Assembly: GCA_016710075.1 (NCBI GenBank)
Contig: JADJLO010000016.1
Coordinates: 62,001-126,000 of the forward strand
Reading direction: 5' to 3'
DNA: 64,000 nucleotides
Origin: Acidobacteriota bacterium
GTDB taxonomy: Bacteria; Acidobacteriota; Blastocatellia; RBC074
The notes under the pieces were generated by a model that saw only the letters and a list, made by a program, of their open reading frames with translations, made no database searches and was not told the origin of the DNA. The stretch's first letter is position 1. The number at the start of each line of letters is the position of its first letter. Position numbers and translations under genes: made by a program. Positions 1-8,385 of the stretch are shown one piece after another.

Positions 1-26
1 ATCACTTTTCATGAGAGAAGAACAAA

Positions 27-80
27 AGAAAGAGACTAAACAAACGAACAGATCGCCTCTTTTCGCTTGCTTAGTCTTTT
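27..80. repeat. Hairpin repeat family, copy A (short)
   Basis: Inverted arms (about 27-49 and 61-80) share the AGACTAAACAAACGA-type sequence seen in the other copies of this intergenic hairpin family. The loop is only about 11 bases, so this looks like a shortened copy. It lies downstream of the cytochrome c gene and could act as a transcription stop, but no strong T tract marks it as a classical terminator. Confidence 0.5.
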
Positions 81-119
81 GAAAAAATAATTGCGTAATT
101 GTAACGATCTCGAAAGGTT

Positions 120-524
120 CTACTTCTGGATTGAACCAAGGTACTTGACCAGGTCATCTATTTGCTTGTTCGTCAGAACATTGCTCCAGACGGGCATCTC
201 GCGCTTGCCGTGAACCTGGACCAGATAAGTGCCCGAGATCGTTCCTTTGAGTTCCTTTACGGGGAACTTGCCTTCGACCTTCTTGATCTGCGTCAGATCG
301 CCGACTGATGATTTCAAAGATGAGGCCACAGGACCATTTCCCTTGCCGTCATCTCCATGGCAGCTGGCGCAATGCGAAAGGTAAAGTTTCTGTCCCTGGG
401 ACTGTTTGGCTTTTCCCTTTCCCTGGGCGGCGGATGTCGTGATCGCGACATTCGAACCGGCCAGGGCCAGAACCAATGCAGTTAATGAAATGATTGTTGC
501 AAGTTTTGCTACTCTGGATTTCAT
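120..524 (-). CDS. Exported small c-type cytochrome
   Basis: This 134-residue protein has an N-terminal signal peptide (residues 1 to about 30) and one haem-binding CxxCH motif (C52, C55, H56, in HCASCHGDDGKGNGP). Met110 in REMPVW is a plausible sixth ligand. It should be a monohaem electron carrier in the periplasm, of the cytochrome c class I/cytochrome cbb3 subunit III fold type. A strong ribosome site (AGGAGG) precedes the ATG. It is the last gene of a minus-strand series starting at rex, 66 bases after nadE, and may be co-transcribed or have its own promoter. Its electron partner cannot be read from the sequence. Confidence 0.85.
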   Translation of the reverse strand: MKSRVAKLATIISLTALVLALAGSNVAITTSAAQGKGKAKQSQGQKLYLSHCASCHGDDGKGNGPVASSLKSSVGDLTQIKKVEGKFPVKELKGTISGTYLVQVHGKREMPVWSNVLTNKQIDDLVKYLGSIQK

Positions 525-590
525 AAAGCTTCCTCCTGTTGAATGCTCAATAAAAATTTACGTTACCATTGAAAATAGATTTTAATATAC

Positions 591-2339
591 TCAGCCGTGG
601 AACTTGTTTGTAATCGGCATCCTTCTGTCACGGCCGAAGGCCCTTGGAGTGATCTTGATACCGGGCGCCGCCTGGCGCCTCTTGTATTCATTGATATCAA
701 CCTGCCTGATCACCCAGCGAACCGTCTTATCGTCAAACCCTTCGGCGATAATCGCATCGGCGCTCAAATCCTCTTCGACATAGAGTTCGAGAATCGCATC
801 GAGGATTTCATAGGGTGGCAGACTGTCCGAGTCCTTCTGGTCATCTCTCAATTCGGCCGAAGGCGGTCGTGTAATTATGTATTGAGGGATTATCGGAGCC
901 GCCCCCCTGCGATTGAGATATTCAGAAAGCTGATAGACAAGCAGTTTGGGCACATCCTTGAGAACCGCAAACCCGCCGGCCATATCGCCATAGAGAGTGC
1001 AGTATCCGGTGCTCACTTCGCTCTTGTTGCCGGTCGAAAGAACAAGGGCGCCGAATTTGTTCGAAAGCGCCATCAGAATATTGCCCCGGATTCGGGCTTG
1101 AATGTTCTCCTCGGCCACTCCCATGGCCGAACCTTCGAAGACAGGCCCGAGCATCTTCAGGTACTGATCGAAGGTCTCCTCTATCGGGATTATTTGATAA
1201 GAGATTCCCAGATTTTTTGCAAGCAGTTCGGCATCACGTGCACTTTCGTGTGATGAATATCTCGTCGGCATGAAGACGCACGAGACCTGATCTGAACCGA
1301 GGGCGTCAACGGCCACGCAAGCCGTCAGAGCGGAATCGATTCCGCCTGAAAGACCGATGACGACTCTTTTGAATCCGTTTTTTTGAACGTAATCACGGGT
1401 GCCGACCACGAGTGCCCGGTAAACCTCCTCGGCCAGGGAAGTCGTGACGGATTCGACCGGGACAATCCGCGTGGTGTAGTCCTTCCGGTCGCCATGGTCA
1501 AAGAGCTTATCACGGAGAACGATCCTCTCAATCTTCATACCGCCGGCGGCAATATCAATGCGTTCCTGCCTGCGTCTTGGGTCGTGCAGCCGCTCCTTGA
1601 AGACTCTGTCGGCATTGATATCGGCAACGATGAAGTCCTCCTCGAAGAGCTTTCCTCGCGCAATCGCCCGTCCCTGTTCATCGAAAATCAGGCTCTGCCC
1701 GTCAAAGACGAGCTCGTCCTGACCACCGACCAGATTGACGTAAGCCAGAGCCACGGAATTATCTTCAGCTCTCGTAGCCAGCATCCGTTCACGGGCGCTC
1801 CCCTTGGCGGCATAATATGGCGAAGCCGAAATATTGATGATGATCTGTGCGCCCGCAAGCGCCTGAACCTGAGTCGGCCCGCCCGGATACCAGATATCCT
1901 CGCAGATGTTGACGCCGAAAAGCACATCGCCGTAGACAAAGACAGGGGCCGACTGACCGGCATCGAAATACCTGTATTCGTCAAAGACACTGTAGTTGGG
2001 AAGATAGTTCTTGTGATAAAAACCTTTGAGTTCGCCGTCGCAGATGATCGCCGCGGCATTATGTATATCAGCGGTTTTTGCCACGCAACCAACAATGGAG
2101 ATGATCCCTTTCGAGGCCGCGACAATCTCATCGAGCGCTTCCAGATTGGCCTTGATGAACTGAGGTTTGAGCAGCAGTTCCTCCGGAGGGTATCCGGTCA
2201 AAGAGAGCTCAGGCACGGCGACTATCTCTGCTCCGGCCTCGCGAGCCCGGTCGATTCCGGCTATTATTTTCCGCTTGTTACCGGAAAAATCCCCGACGGT
2301 AGGATTGATCTGTGCAAGTGCTATGCGGATGGTGCTCAT
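591..2339 (-). CDS. nadE: Glutamine-dependent NAD+ synthetase
   Basis: The 582-residue protein has the two-domain layout of glutamine-hydrolysing NAD synthetases. An N-terminal nitrilase-type glutaminase carries the catalytic triad E44, K110 and C146 (in VNICEDIW). A C-terminal ATP pyrophosphatase domain carries the P-loop SGGIDS at residues 331-336. It converts deamido-NAD to NAD+ with ATP and glutamine-derived ammonia in the cytosol. It starts 18 bases after the EutN-type shell gene, so the two are almost certainly co-transcribed. That places NAD synthesis in one unit with microcompartment shell genes and the NADH sensor Rex, which is unusual. A long open frame on the opposite strand is a shadow of this gene. 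Confidence 0.96.
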   Translation of the reverse strand: MSTIRIALAQINPTVGDFSGNKRKIIAGIDRAREAGAEIVAVPELSLTGYPPEELLLKPQFIKANLEALDEIVAASKGIISIVGCVAKTADIHNAAAIICDGELKGFYHKNYLPNYSVFDEYRYFDAGQSAPVFVYGDVLFGVNICEDIWYPGGPTQVQALAGAQIIINISASPYYAAKGSARERMLATRAEDNSVALAYVNLVGGQDELVFDGQSLIFDEQGRAIARGKLFEEDFIVADINADRVFKERLHDPRRRQERIDIAAGGMKIERIVLRDKLFDHGDRKDYTTRIVPVESVTTSLAEEVYRALVVGTRDYVQKNGFKRVVIGLSGGIDSALTACVAVDALGSDQVSCVFMPTRYSSHESARDAELLAKNLGISYQIIPIEETFDQYLKMLGPVFEGSAMGVAEENIQARIRGNILMALSNKFGALVLSTGNKSEVSTGYCTLYGDMAGGFAVLKDVPKLLVYQLSEYLNRRGAAPIIPQYIITRPPSAELRDDQKDSDSLPPYEILDAILELYVEEDLSADAIIAEGFDDKTVRWVIRQVDINEYKRRQAAPGIKITPRAFGRDRRMPITNKFHG

Positions 2340-2357
2340 GGATTCAGCTTCGGGTCC

Positions 2358-2627
2358 TCAGTCAGTCACTTCAATGGTATCAATAATACCAACGATTGCA
2401 GCATCCACAGGCTTGTCCTTAAGCCCGTCGGCCATGCGTGCGCTGCTGCCGGAGACTACCAGCACCTTCTCGCGAAAGCCTGCTCCCACGGTGTCGATTG
2501 CGACCAGATAGTTGTTCTCGTCTTCTCCCTTGAGTGTTATCGGGCGAACGAGGAGCAGCTTTTTGCCTTCCAGACGAGGATCTTTTCGTGTCGCCACGAC
2601 AGTTCCGATGATGCGTCCAATGATCAT
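2358..2627 (-). CDS. EutN/CcmL-type microcompartment vertex protein (BMC-P)
   Basis: This 89-residue protein matches the EutN/CcmL family in length and pattern: it opens MIIGRIIGTVVATRKDP, has LEGKKLLLV and NNYLVAIDTVGAG, and ends AAIVGIIDTIEV. Members form pentamers that cap the vertices of bacterial microcompartments. The gene has a good ribosome site (GAAGG, six bases before ATG) and lies between the BMC-H gene and nadE. Only one pentamer-type gene is present here, while many metabolosome loci carry several, so further shell genes may lie elsewhere. The cargo is not evident beyond the neighbouring aldolase. Confidence 0.93.
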   Translation of the reverse strand: MIIGRIIGTVVATRKDPRLEGKKLLLVRPITLKGEDENNYLVAIDTVGAGFREKVLVVSGSSARMADGLKDKPVDAAIVGIIDTIEVTD

Positions 2628-2683
2628 AGATAACCTTCAGCCCGGATTTCCGATCGGAGCTGCGACTGGAGTCAAGAATTCGA

Positions 2684-2974
2684 CTACTTTTTATCGCGAG
2701 CGATGAGAGAGACGGGCATATTCTCGTCGACAGATGAATGGGGACGCGGTATCACGTGAACGCTGACAAGTTCACCGACGCGGCGCGCTGCAGCCGCACC
2801 GGCATCGGTCGCAGCCTTGACCGCGGCCACCTCGCCGCGAACTATGGCGGTGACGAAACCCCCGCCGATCTTCTCATAGCCGACCAGCGTCACATTGGCC
2901 GCCTTGACCATGGCATCTGCGGCCTCAATCATCGATACCAGCCCCTTGGTCTCAATCATTCCGAGTGCTTCCAT
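2684..2974 (-). CDS. BMC-domain microcompartment shell protein (BMC-H, PduA/EutM-like)
   Basis: This 96-residue protein is a single BMC domain: the opening ALGMIETKGLVSMIEAADAM, the strand TLVGYEKIGGGFVTAIVRGE and the closing VHVIPRPHSSVDENM are typical of hexameric shell proteins that tile microcompartment facets. The Gly-Gly-Gly run near residue 38 falls in the loop region that usually lines the central pore. A strong ribosome site (AAGGAG) lies ten bases upstream of ATG. It is 56 bases from both the aldolase gene and the EutN-type gene, consistent with one operon. Confidence 0.95.
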   Translation of the reverse strand: MEALGMIETKGLVSMIEAADAMVKAANVTLVGYEKIGGGFVTAIVRGEVAAVKAATDAGAAAARRVGELVSVHVIPRPHSSVDENMPVSLIARDKK

Positions 2975-3030
2975 TGGAATTGTGCTCCTTGTTCGTTGAA
3001 AACTACATGTTCAAACCATTCAAAATCCAA

Positions 3031-3828
3031 TCAAAATCCATTCAAAATCCGTGCCGACTGGGTCAGCAGATCGAGGAGTTCATCGCGCGACAACGTGATC
3101 CGATCCCCTTCGAAGTTCTGCTCCGCAGGATCAAGGCCCGGATTGTATCCGCAGACCTGGCCGTATCTGGCCTCTGGTCTCATCGCGCCATTTCTCTCGC
3201 GAATATCAAAAAGTTTTTCAATCGCGCGATCGGGGATCGTATTTTCGTTTCCGAGAGTCCGTGCGATGAAACTTATCTTGCAAGTATGTTCGAGCGTCTC
3301 GAGTTTGTTGAAGGCCTTTTCGAGGGTATCGGCATAGGCGACGGCCCCGTGATTTGCCATCAGCAAAGCATCGTGATACTGAAGAAAGGGTTCGATTCCA
3401 TCAGTCAGTTCACGTGTTGATGGAGTGCCGTATGCCGCAAGCGGCACACAGCCGAGCGTCAAAACCACTTCGGACAAAATCGCCTTATCGAGCGAGAGTC
3501 CGGCCACTGCAAATCCGGTGGCGTGAGGAGGATGCGCGTGCACGACTGCATTGATATCCGGCCTGGCCTGATAGATGACACGGTGCATCGGCCATTCTGA
3601 AGAGACTTTGTACTCGGACGGTTCGAGAGGACGGCCCTCAAGATCGACCGTGACCATCATTTCGGGTGTCATCCAACCCTTGCTGACCGCCGAAGGCGTC
3701 GAGATCACCCGGTTTGGAGCCACGCGCACACTGATGTTCCCGTCTCCAGCAACAAGCAAGCCGCGATCATAACACCGTGTTGCGATCCTGACTATTTCCT
3801 CGCGAACTTTCTGCTCTTCTGCGTTCAT
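3031..3828 (-). CDS. Class II aldolase/adducin family protein, probable microcompartment cargo
   Basis: The 265-residue protein has the class II aldolase fold. The zinc ligands are visible as H97 and H99 (VVHAHPPHATG) and H160 (ANHGAV), with E78 (SSEWPMHR) as the likely catalytic acid. Relatives cleave L-fuculose-1-phosphate or L-rhamnulose-1-phosphate to lactaldehyde and DHAP. The protein is about 50 residues longer than typical fuculose aldolases. The extra C-terminus contains a linker and an amphipathic helix (about 245-263, LSRDELLDLLTQSARIL) resembling a shell-encapsulation peptide. It lies between rex and two shell genes. The exact sugar phosphate is an inference. Confidence 0.88.
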   Translation of the reverse strand: MNAEEQKVREEIVRIATRCYDRGLLVAGDGNISVRVAPNRVISTPSAVSKGWMTPEMMVTVDLEGRPLEPSEYKVSSEWPMHRVIYQARPDINAVVHAHPPHATGFAVAGLSLDKAILSEVVLTLGCVPLAAYGTPSTRELTDGIEPFLQYHDALLMANHGAVAYADTLEKAFNKLETLEHTCKISFIARTLGNENTIPDRAIEKLFDIRERNGAMRPEARYGQVCGYNPGLDPAEQNFEGDRITLSRDELLDLLTQSARILNGF

Positions 3829-3885
3829 CTCTTCTTACCCACCGTATGCAGCTATAATTATTTGCCGCCGTTTGAGGATCGGTCT

Positions 3886-4602
3886 TCAGCCAGGCTCAAC
3901 ATCCCGGCTTATTTCATCTGGTTCCGAATCGAATTCCAGCAAATCGACGTACTCCAATTGACCGACATCATGACCCGGATTGGCGAGAAAGTAGGAGAGG
4001 CTTTCAAGCGAAGTCGTCAAATCGACGTTTTTAATATTAACTCCGGGCCTTTTCATTAATCGGACCGGCGCAAAATTAAGCACTGCGCGAACCCCTGCAT
4101 CCAGAACCTCCTGCGTTACATTTTCAGCCGCGGAGGCTGGAACAGCGATGATCACGATGTTGACTCCCAGGCTTTTGATGATCCTGTTGATATTCGATAC
4201 GGAATGAATCACCAGGCCGCCGGGAACCTCTACGCCTACTTTCTGAGGGTCGTCATCGAGCAGTGCGACGACCTCAAAGGCGGTCCGGTCAAATCCGCGA
4301 TAATTTGCCAGGGCCATGCCGAGATTGCCGAGCCCGATAATTGCAATCCGGTGACGCTCGTTCAAGCCCAGAATCTTCATCAATTGCCGGCGAAGATCCT
4401 CGACGTAATACCCCACTCCTCGCACCCCGAACTCTCCGAAATAGGCCAGATCCTTGCGAATCTGTGCCGGTTTCAGATTGAACCGTTCTGCAAGCCCTTT
4501 TGATGAAACGGTCCTGACTCCGGACGCCGCCAGATGATTCAGACAACGAAGATAGACCGAGAGGCGCCCTATAGTCAGATCCGAGATCTTTTCTGTTTTC
4601 AT
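3886..4602 (-). CDS. rex: Redox-sensing transcriptional repressor Rex
   Basis: This 238-residue protein has an N-terminal winged helix (SKGLAERFNLKPAQIRKDLAYFG) and a Rossmann NADH-binding domain with GLGNLG, as in Rex repressors that release DNA when NADH is high. The frame stays open back to 4818, but the ATG at 4602 gives the family's normal N-terminus and clears the divergent ruvA gene. It is the first gene of the minus-strand series rex-aldolase-BMC-H-BMC-P-nadE-cytochrome c. The likely role is to couple expression of the microcompartment and NAD synthesis to the NADH/NAD+ ratio; that role is inferred from order, not shown. Confidence 0.95.
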   Translation of the reverse strand: MKTEKISDLTIGRLSVYLRCLNHLAASGVRTVSSKGLAERFNLKPAQIRKDLAYFGEFGVRGVGYYVEDLRRQLMKILGLNERHRIAIIGLGNLGMALANYRGFDRTAFEVVALLDDDPQKVGVEVPGGLVIHSVSNINRIIKSLGVNIVIIAVPASAAENVTQEVLDAGVRAVLNFAPVRLMKRPGVNIKNVDLTTSLESLSYFLANPGHDVGQLEYVDLLEFDSEPDEISRDVEPG

Positions 4603-4626
4603 CCTATCGAATGGTTGGAACAATAT

Positions 4627-4643
4627 TTTCGCGTCATGCGAAA
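4627..4643. promoter_or_regulatory. Inverted repeat in the rex leader, possible operator
   Basis: TTTCGC-gtcat-GCGAAA forms a perfect 6-bp-arm palindrome just downstream of the proposed rex promoter and upstream of its start codon. It does not match the classical Rex site (TTGTGA...TCACAA), so calling it an autoregulatory site is speculative. Confidence 0.25.
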
Positions 4644-4653
4644 TCTCGATTGA

Positions 4654-4683
4654 ACGATAGCCCAGGCGTATAATGACTGTCAA
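4654..4683 (-). promoter_or_regulatory. Candidate sigma70 promoter for the rex operon
   Basis: On the minus strand a perfect -35 box TTGACA (4683-4678) is followed after 18 bases by TATCGT (4659-4654), leaving a leader of about 45 bases before the rex ATG. On the plus strand a TATAAT at 4669-4674 could serve ruvA, but no good -35 accompanies it. Confidence 0.45.
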
Positions 4684-4762
4684 CTCAGCAGCTTGCACAA
4701 TATTGCCGCTTAAATTGACAGGCATTAATTCAGTCTTTACACTGCTCCCGGAGAAATAACAG

Positions 4763-5374
4763 ATGATCGCATTGATCACAGGGAAACTGGCGCAGAAACA
4801 ACCCAACTCGGTCATCATCGATGCCGGGGGAGTGGGCTATGAGCTGACGGTTCCGCTCTCGACCTTCTATGACCTTGGAGATGAAGGAGCAGTCGTATCA
4901 TTGCGCGTGCATACTCATGTGCGCGAAGATGCCCTGCAGCTCTATGGTTTCCGGACCGAACGCGAGAAGAGACTCTTCCTGCTTCTGCTCGGCGTCTCAG
5001 GCATCGGCCCCAAACTGGCGATCACGGTCCTTTCCGGTTTGAGCGCCGAGGAGTTGATCGAGGCCCTGCGGCAGAGCAACCTGGCAAGGCTTGTCGGAAT
5101 TCCCGGTGTCGGCAAAAAGACTGCGGAAAGAATGATCGTCGAACTCAAAGACAAGGCTGCAGCGCTGACGACACCGGAAATCGAGGACAGGGTACGATCA
5201 GGCATCGTAGCCAACGCCGGCGATGCAATGAGAGAAGACCTCGTATCGGCGCTGATCAATCTCGGTTATCAGAAATCCATGGCTGAAAAGGCCGTCGGTG
5301 CGATTATCAAGGACAATCCCGAAGCCAATTTCACAACCGTCCTGAAGCTGGCCCTGAGAAAGCTGGCCATTTGA
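4763..5374 (+). CDS. ruvA: Holliday junction branch migration protein RuvA
   Basis: The 203-residue protein has all RuvA parts: an N-terminal OB fold (MIALITGKLAQK, GGVGYEL), two helix-hairpin-helix motifs (LLGVSGIGPKLA and LVGIPGVGKKTAERMI) and a C-terminal domain that binds RuvB. RuvA binds four-way junctions and loads the RuvB motor. The gene is divergent from rex and 16 bases upstream of ruvB, so ruvAB form an operon. I saw no ruvC nearby. Length and motifs are normal. Confidence 0.97.
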   Translation: MIALITGKLAQKQPNSVIIDAGGVGYELTVPLSTFYDLGDEGAVVSLRVHTHVREDALQLYGFRTEREKRLFLLLLGVSGIGPKLAITVLSGLSAEELIEALRQSNLARLVGIPGVGKKTAERMIVELKDKAAALTTPEIEDRVRSGIVANAGDAMREDLVSALINLGYQKSMAEKAVGAIIKDNPEANFTTVLKLALRKLAI

Positions 5375-5390
5375 TTGAGTTGATTCATCT

Positions 5391-6458
5391 ATGCCGGCAA
5401 AAAAAGATCCAGACACTGAGATGACAGGCACCGAGAGACTTCTCGGCGGCGGAACGATGGAAGACGACGCGCAGGGCGAGCTTTCGCTCAGGCCCCGAAA
5501 CCTGCGTGAGTATATCGGCCAGAAAAAGGTCAAGGACAATCTTGGCATTTTCATCAAAGCCGCGCTGGCCAGGGCCGAGGCGCTCGACCACGTCCTGCTC
5601 AACGGACCTCCCGGACTCGGCAAGACAACACTTGCCGCCATTATCGCCAGAGAGATGAGTGCATCTTTGCGGATGACAGCCGGCCCGGTCATTGAAAAAG
5701 CCGGAGACCTTGCGGCGCTGTTGACGAATCTCGAAGAGGGCGACGTGCTTTTCATCGACGAGATACACCGCCTGCACCCGGCGATAGAAGAAATCCTATA
5801 TCCTGCGATGGAGGATTTCGAACTCGATCTGGTGATCGGCCAGGGGCCCTCGGCACGGTCGGTCAAACTCGATCTGCCGCGCTTCACACTGATCGGCGCC
5901 ACGACTCGTCCTGGCATGATCACACCACCTCTGCGCGGGCGCTTCGGCATCAATTTCCATCTGGATTTCTATTCGGTTGAAGATCTGCAGGTCATCGTTG
6001 AGCGCTCGGCGTCGATACTCAATGCACAGATCGAAACTGAAGGCGCACGGTCGATCGCCCTTCGATCCAGAGGGACTCCGCGCATCGCCAATCGCCTGCT
6101 CAGACGCGTCCGCGATTATGCACAGGTCGAATATGACGGCGTCATCACAGGCGAAGTCGCGACCGATGCGATGAACAGGATGGAGGTCGATCGCTTCGGG
6201 CTCGATGAAATCGACCGCAAACTGCTCGTCACCATCATCGAAAAATTCAACGGCGGCCCGGTCGGGGTCGGCACCATCTCTGCGGCTATCAATGAGGAAA
6301 AAGATGCGATCGAGGAGATCTACGAGCCGTTTCTCATTCAGATAGGTTTTCTCAACAGAACGCCGCGCGGGCGCGTGGTCACGCCGGCTGCCTGCCACCA
6401 TCTGGGACTGGACCTCTCCGCACAGCTTGACGAGTCACAAAAGGACCTCTTCAAATAA
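5391..6458 (+). CDS. ruvB: Holliday junction helicase RuvB
   Basis: This 355-residue AAA+ ATPase has Walker A GPPGLGKTT (about residues 72-80), Walker B FIDEIH (121-126), the sensor stretch GATTRPGMITPPLRGRFG and a C-terminal winged helix ending near TPRGRVVTPAA. It drives branch migration of Holliday junctions with RuvA. The first 20 residues are a slightly charged extension, and the conserved core begins at LRPRNLREYIGQ. It follows ruvA closely and precedes queA by 28 bases, a commonly seen ruvAB-queA order. Confidence 0.97.
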   Translation: MPAKKDPDTEMTGTERLLGGGTMEDDAQGELSLRPRNLREYIGQKKVKDNLGIFIKAALARAEALDHVLLNGPPGLGKTTLAAIIAREMSASLRMTAGPVIEKAGDLAALLTNLEEGDVLFIDEIHRLHPAIEEILYPAMEDFELDLVIGQGPSARSVKLDLPRFTLIGATTRPGMITPPLRGRFGINFHLDFYSVEDLQVIVERSASILNAQIETEGARSIALRSRGTPRIANRLLRRVRDYAQVEYDGVITGEVATDAMNRMEVDRFGLDEIDRKLLVTIIEKFNGGPVGVGTISAAINEEKDAIEEIYEPFLIQIGFLNRTPRGRVVTPAACHHLGLDLSAQLDESQKDLFK

Positions 6459-6486
6459 GCCGCCATTAATTTAATTAAGTTAGTTT

Positions 6487-7566
6487 ATGCATATTTCCGA
6501 ATTCGATTACCATCTGCCCGCGGAGCTCATCGCCCAGGAACCTCTGGCCGAGCGCGACCGGTCGAGAATGATGATTGTCGATCGCATGAGCAGGACATGG
6601 CGCGACAGCACTTTCGAAGAGTTTCCGGATATCCTGAATCCAGGGGATCTGATCGTCATCAACAACACCAGAGTATTCCCTGCCAGACTGATCGGCCACC
6701 GCGTCATCAAGGGGCCGAATGGCGAGGAGAGAGGAGCCCAGGTTGAAGCCCTGCTGGTAAAAAGCGTGGGCCTCAATCAATGGGAGGTAATTGCCAAACC
6801 AGGCAGGGCGCTTCGCGCCGGAGCCGAAATCGACTTCGGAAATGGCAGATTGAAAGGCGTGGTCACCGAAGTCCTCGAAGAAGGCCGGCGAATCATCACT
6901 TTCATGGCCGGCGGCGAACTTGAACGAATCATCGATACTATCGGTAATACTCCGCTTCCACCCTATATCAAAAGGGATCAATCGGAAGAGAAAAGACTGG
7001 ATGAACCGAGGTATCAGACCGTTTACGCAAGCCGGCGCGGCGCAATCGCTGCTCCAACCGCCGGCCTTCATTTCACTCCCCGGATCTTCGACAGATTGAA
7101 GCAACGCGGAATCGGCGTCACCGAAATAACTCATCACGTCGGCTACGCAACCTTCCAACCCGTCAGAACCGATCAGATCGAAGAGCACAAAATCGCAGCC
7201 GAAAACTACGAAATCGGCGAAGACTCCGCTCTTTTAATTAATCAGACAAAAGCCCGCGGCAGTCGAATCGTGGCCATCGGCACAACTTCTGTTCGCGCCC
7301 TTGAAAGCGCCGCGGATTCCACAGGGAAGATGCAACCCCAACACTCAAGCACTGAACTCTATATCTATCCCGGCTACAAATTCCGGGCTATTGATGCCAT
7401 GTTGACCAATTTTCATCTGCCACAGTCATCCCTGCTCATGCTCGTCTCGGCTCTCGCCGATCGCGAACTGATGCTCGCTGCCTATAACCATGCCGTCGAA
7501 GAAAAATATCGCTTTTTCAGCTACGGCGATTGTATGCTGATAGGAAACTGGAGCCCAGCAGTCTAA
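6487..7566 (+). CDS. queA: S-adenosylmethionine:tRNA ribosyltransferase-isomerase QueA
   Basis: The 359-residue protein starts MHISEFDYHLPAELIAQEP, contains DRSRMMIVDR and NNTRVFPARL, and has the conserved block AAPTAGLHFTPRIFDRL and the histidine motif HHVGYATFQPVR. QueA transfers and isomerises the ribosyl group of SAM onto 7-aminomethyl-deazaguanine in tRNA, the penultimate step of queuosine synthesis. No other queuosine genes lie in the window. It probably belongs to the ruvAB transcription unit. Confidence 0.96.
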   Translation: MHISEFDYHLPAELIAQEPLAERDRSRMMIVDRMSRTWRDSTFEEFPDILNPGDLIVINNTRVFPARLIGHRVIKGPNGEERGAQVEALLVKSVGLNQWEVIAKPGRALRAGAEIDFGNGRLKGVVTEVLEEGRRIITFMAGGELERIIDTIGNTPLPPYIKRDQSEEKRLDEPRYQTVYASRRGAIAAPTAGLHFTPRIFDRLKQRGIGVTEITHHVGYATFQPVRTDQIEEHKIAAENYEIGEDSALLINQTKARGSRIVAIGTTSVRALESAADSTGKMQPQHSSTELYIYPGYKFRAIDAMLTNFHLPQSSLLMLVSALADRELMLAAYNHAVEEKYRFFSYGDCMLIGNWSPAV

Positions 7567-7650
7567 ACTTTATTGATGCTAACTTGCGAAGGTGATTTTA
7601 TCGCCACCACAATAACCGATAGCATCAGAAAACTTTAAACTCTCTTCACG

Positions 7651-8136
7651 ATGATGCGCGCAATCAACTACAACATGCCAAGGGCTTTTAGAGGCGCAAT
7701 GCGGCCTCTCACCCTTTCAGACCTTGATGAATTGTGGCATCTCGACCTTCGCTGCTTCGTCGATGGAGAAACTTACGAACGCGATACTTTCCGCTTCCTT
7801 CTCTCAAATCCCAACACCATCTCCAGGCAGATCCGTTCAATCGACGACGAAATGTGCGCCTTCGGCATCACCATCATCGAATCCGACGGCGTCGGTCATA
7901 TCACCACCATCGGTGTCGCTCCCGAGCACCGCAGAAGAGGCCTCGCCAGACTCCTCCTCCACGAAATTGAAAAATCTCTCTCCGCTCATCATATCTCTAC
8001 CGTAAGACTTGAAGTCAGAGTCAGTAATTACCCCGCTCAAAGACTTTATGAACAATTGGGCTATGTCGTTATCCAGAGACTCCTCGGTTATTACTCTAAT
8101 GGCGATGATGGCTATATGATGGTTAAACCACTCTAA
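7651..8136 (+). CDS. GNAT-family N-acetyltransferase (RimI-like)
   Basis: The 161-residue protein has the GNAT core. The acetyl-CoA pyrophosphate-binding loop is VAPEHRRRGLARLLL, preceded by the strand GHITTIG and followed by VRVSNYPAQRLYEQLGYVV, typical of RimI-like acetyltransferases that modify protein N-termini. The start is uncertain: no clear ribosome site precedes the ATG at 7651, and an in-frame ATG lies at 7675. Substrate is unknown. It sits 84 bases after queA on the same strand. Confidence 0.85.
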   Translation: MMRAINYNMPRAFRGAMRPLTLSDLDELWHLDLRCFVDGETYERDTFRFLLSNPNTISRQIRSIDDEMCAFGITIIESDGVGHITTIGVAPEHRRRGLARLLLHEIEKSLSAHHISTVRLEVRVSNYPAQRLYEQLGYVVIQRLLGYYSNGDDGYMMVKPL

Positions 8137-8290
8137 TATCTGGCAAAGCAAGACAAATCTCCTTTAAAATCAAGCAGTTAAGCCAAACTGCGAACTATCG
8201 GCCCCGATCTGATCAATAATTAATTTTCATGATTCGGGCAGGAAATTCCCCGAAATGGTCGAGATTGACTGATCTTTTAATCATGGCGGT

Positions 8291-8319
8291 TTGACATCAT
8301 TTTGCTAATAGGTTATATA
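8291..8319 (+). promoter_or_regulatory. Strong sigma70-type promoter
   Basis: TTGACA (8291-8296), a 17-base spacer and TATATA (8314-8319) match the housekeeping consensus very well. The promoter lies about 65 bases upstream of the histone-H1-like/TPR gene and would give it a leader of about 60 bases. Confidence 0.6.
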
Positions 8320-8385
8320 ACAGGCACTTAGCGAGTACGAGGAGAAGCACCTGCACTAATTATTTACCTTTTTTCAGGAAAATTC

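Noticed and set aside
1383..2633. Open frame of 416 codons on the plus strand
   Set aside because: It is antisense to nadE and the EutN-type gene, and its translation matches no family pattern; the minus-strand genes are certain.
5198..5953. Open frame of 251 codons on the minus strand over ruvA/ruvB
   Set aside because: It is a shadow of ruvB with low-complexity Ser/Arg translation.
8137..8385. tRNA gene in the gap before the TPR gene
   Set aside because: No cloverleaf with anticodon and T-loop signature could be built; the gap holds a promoter.
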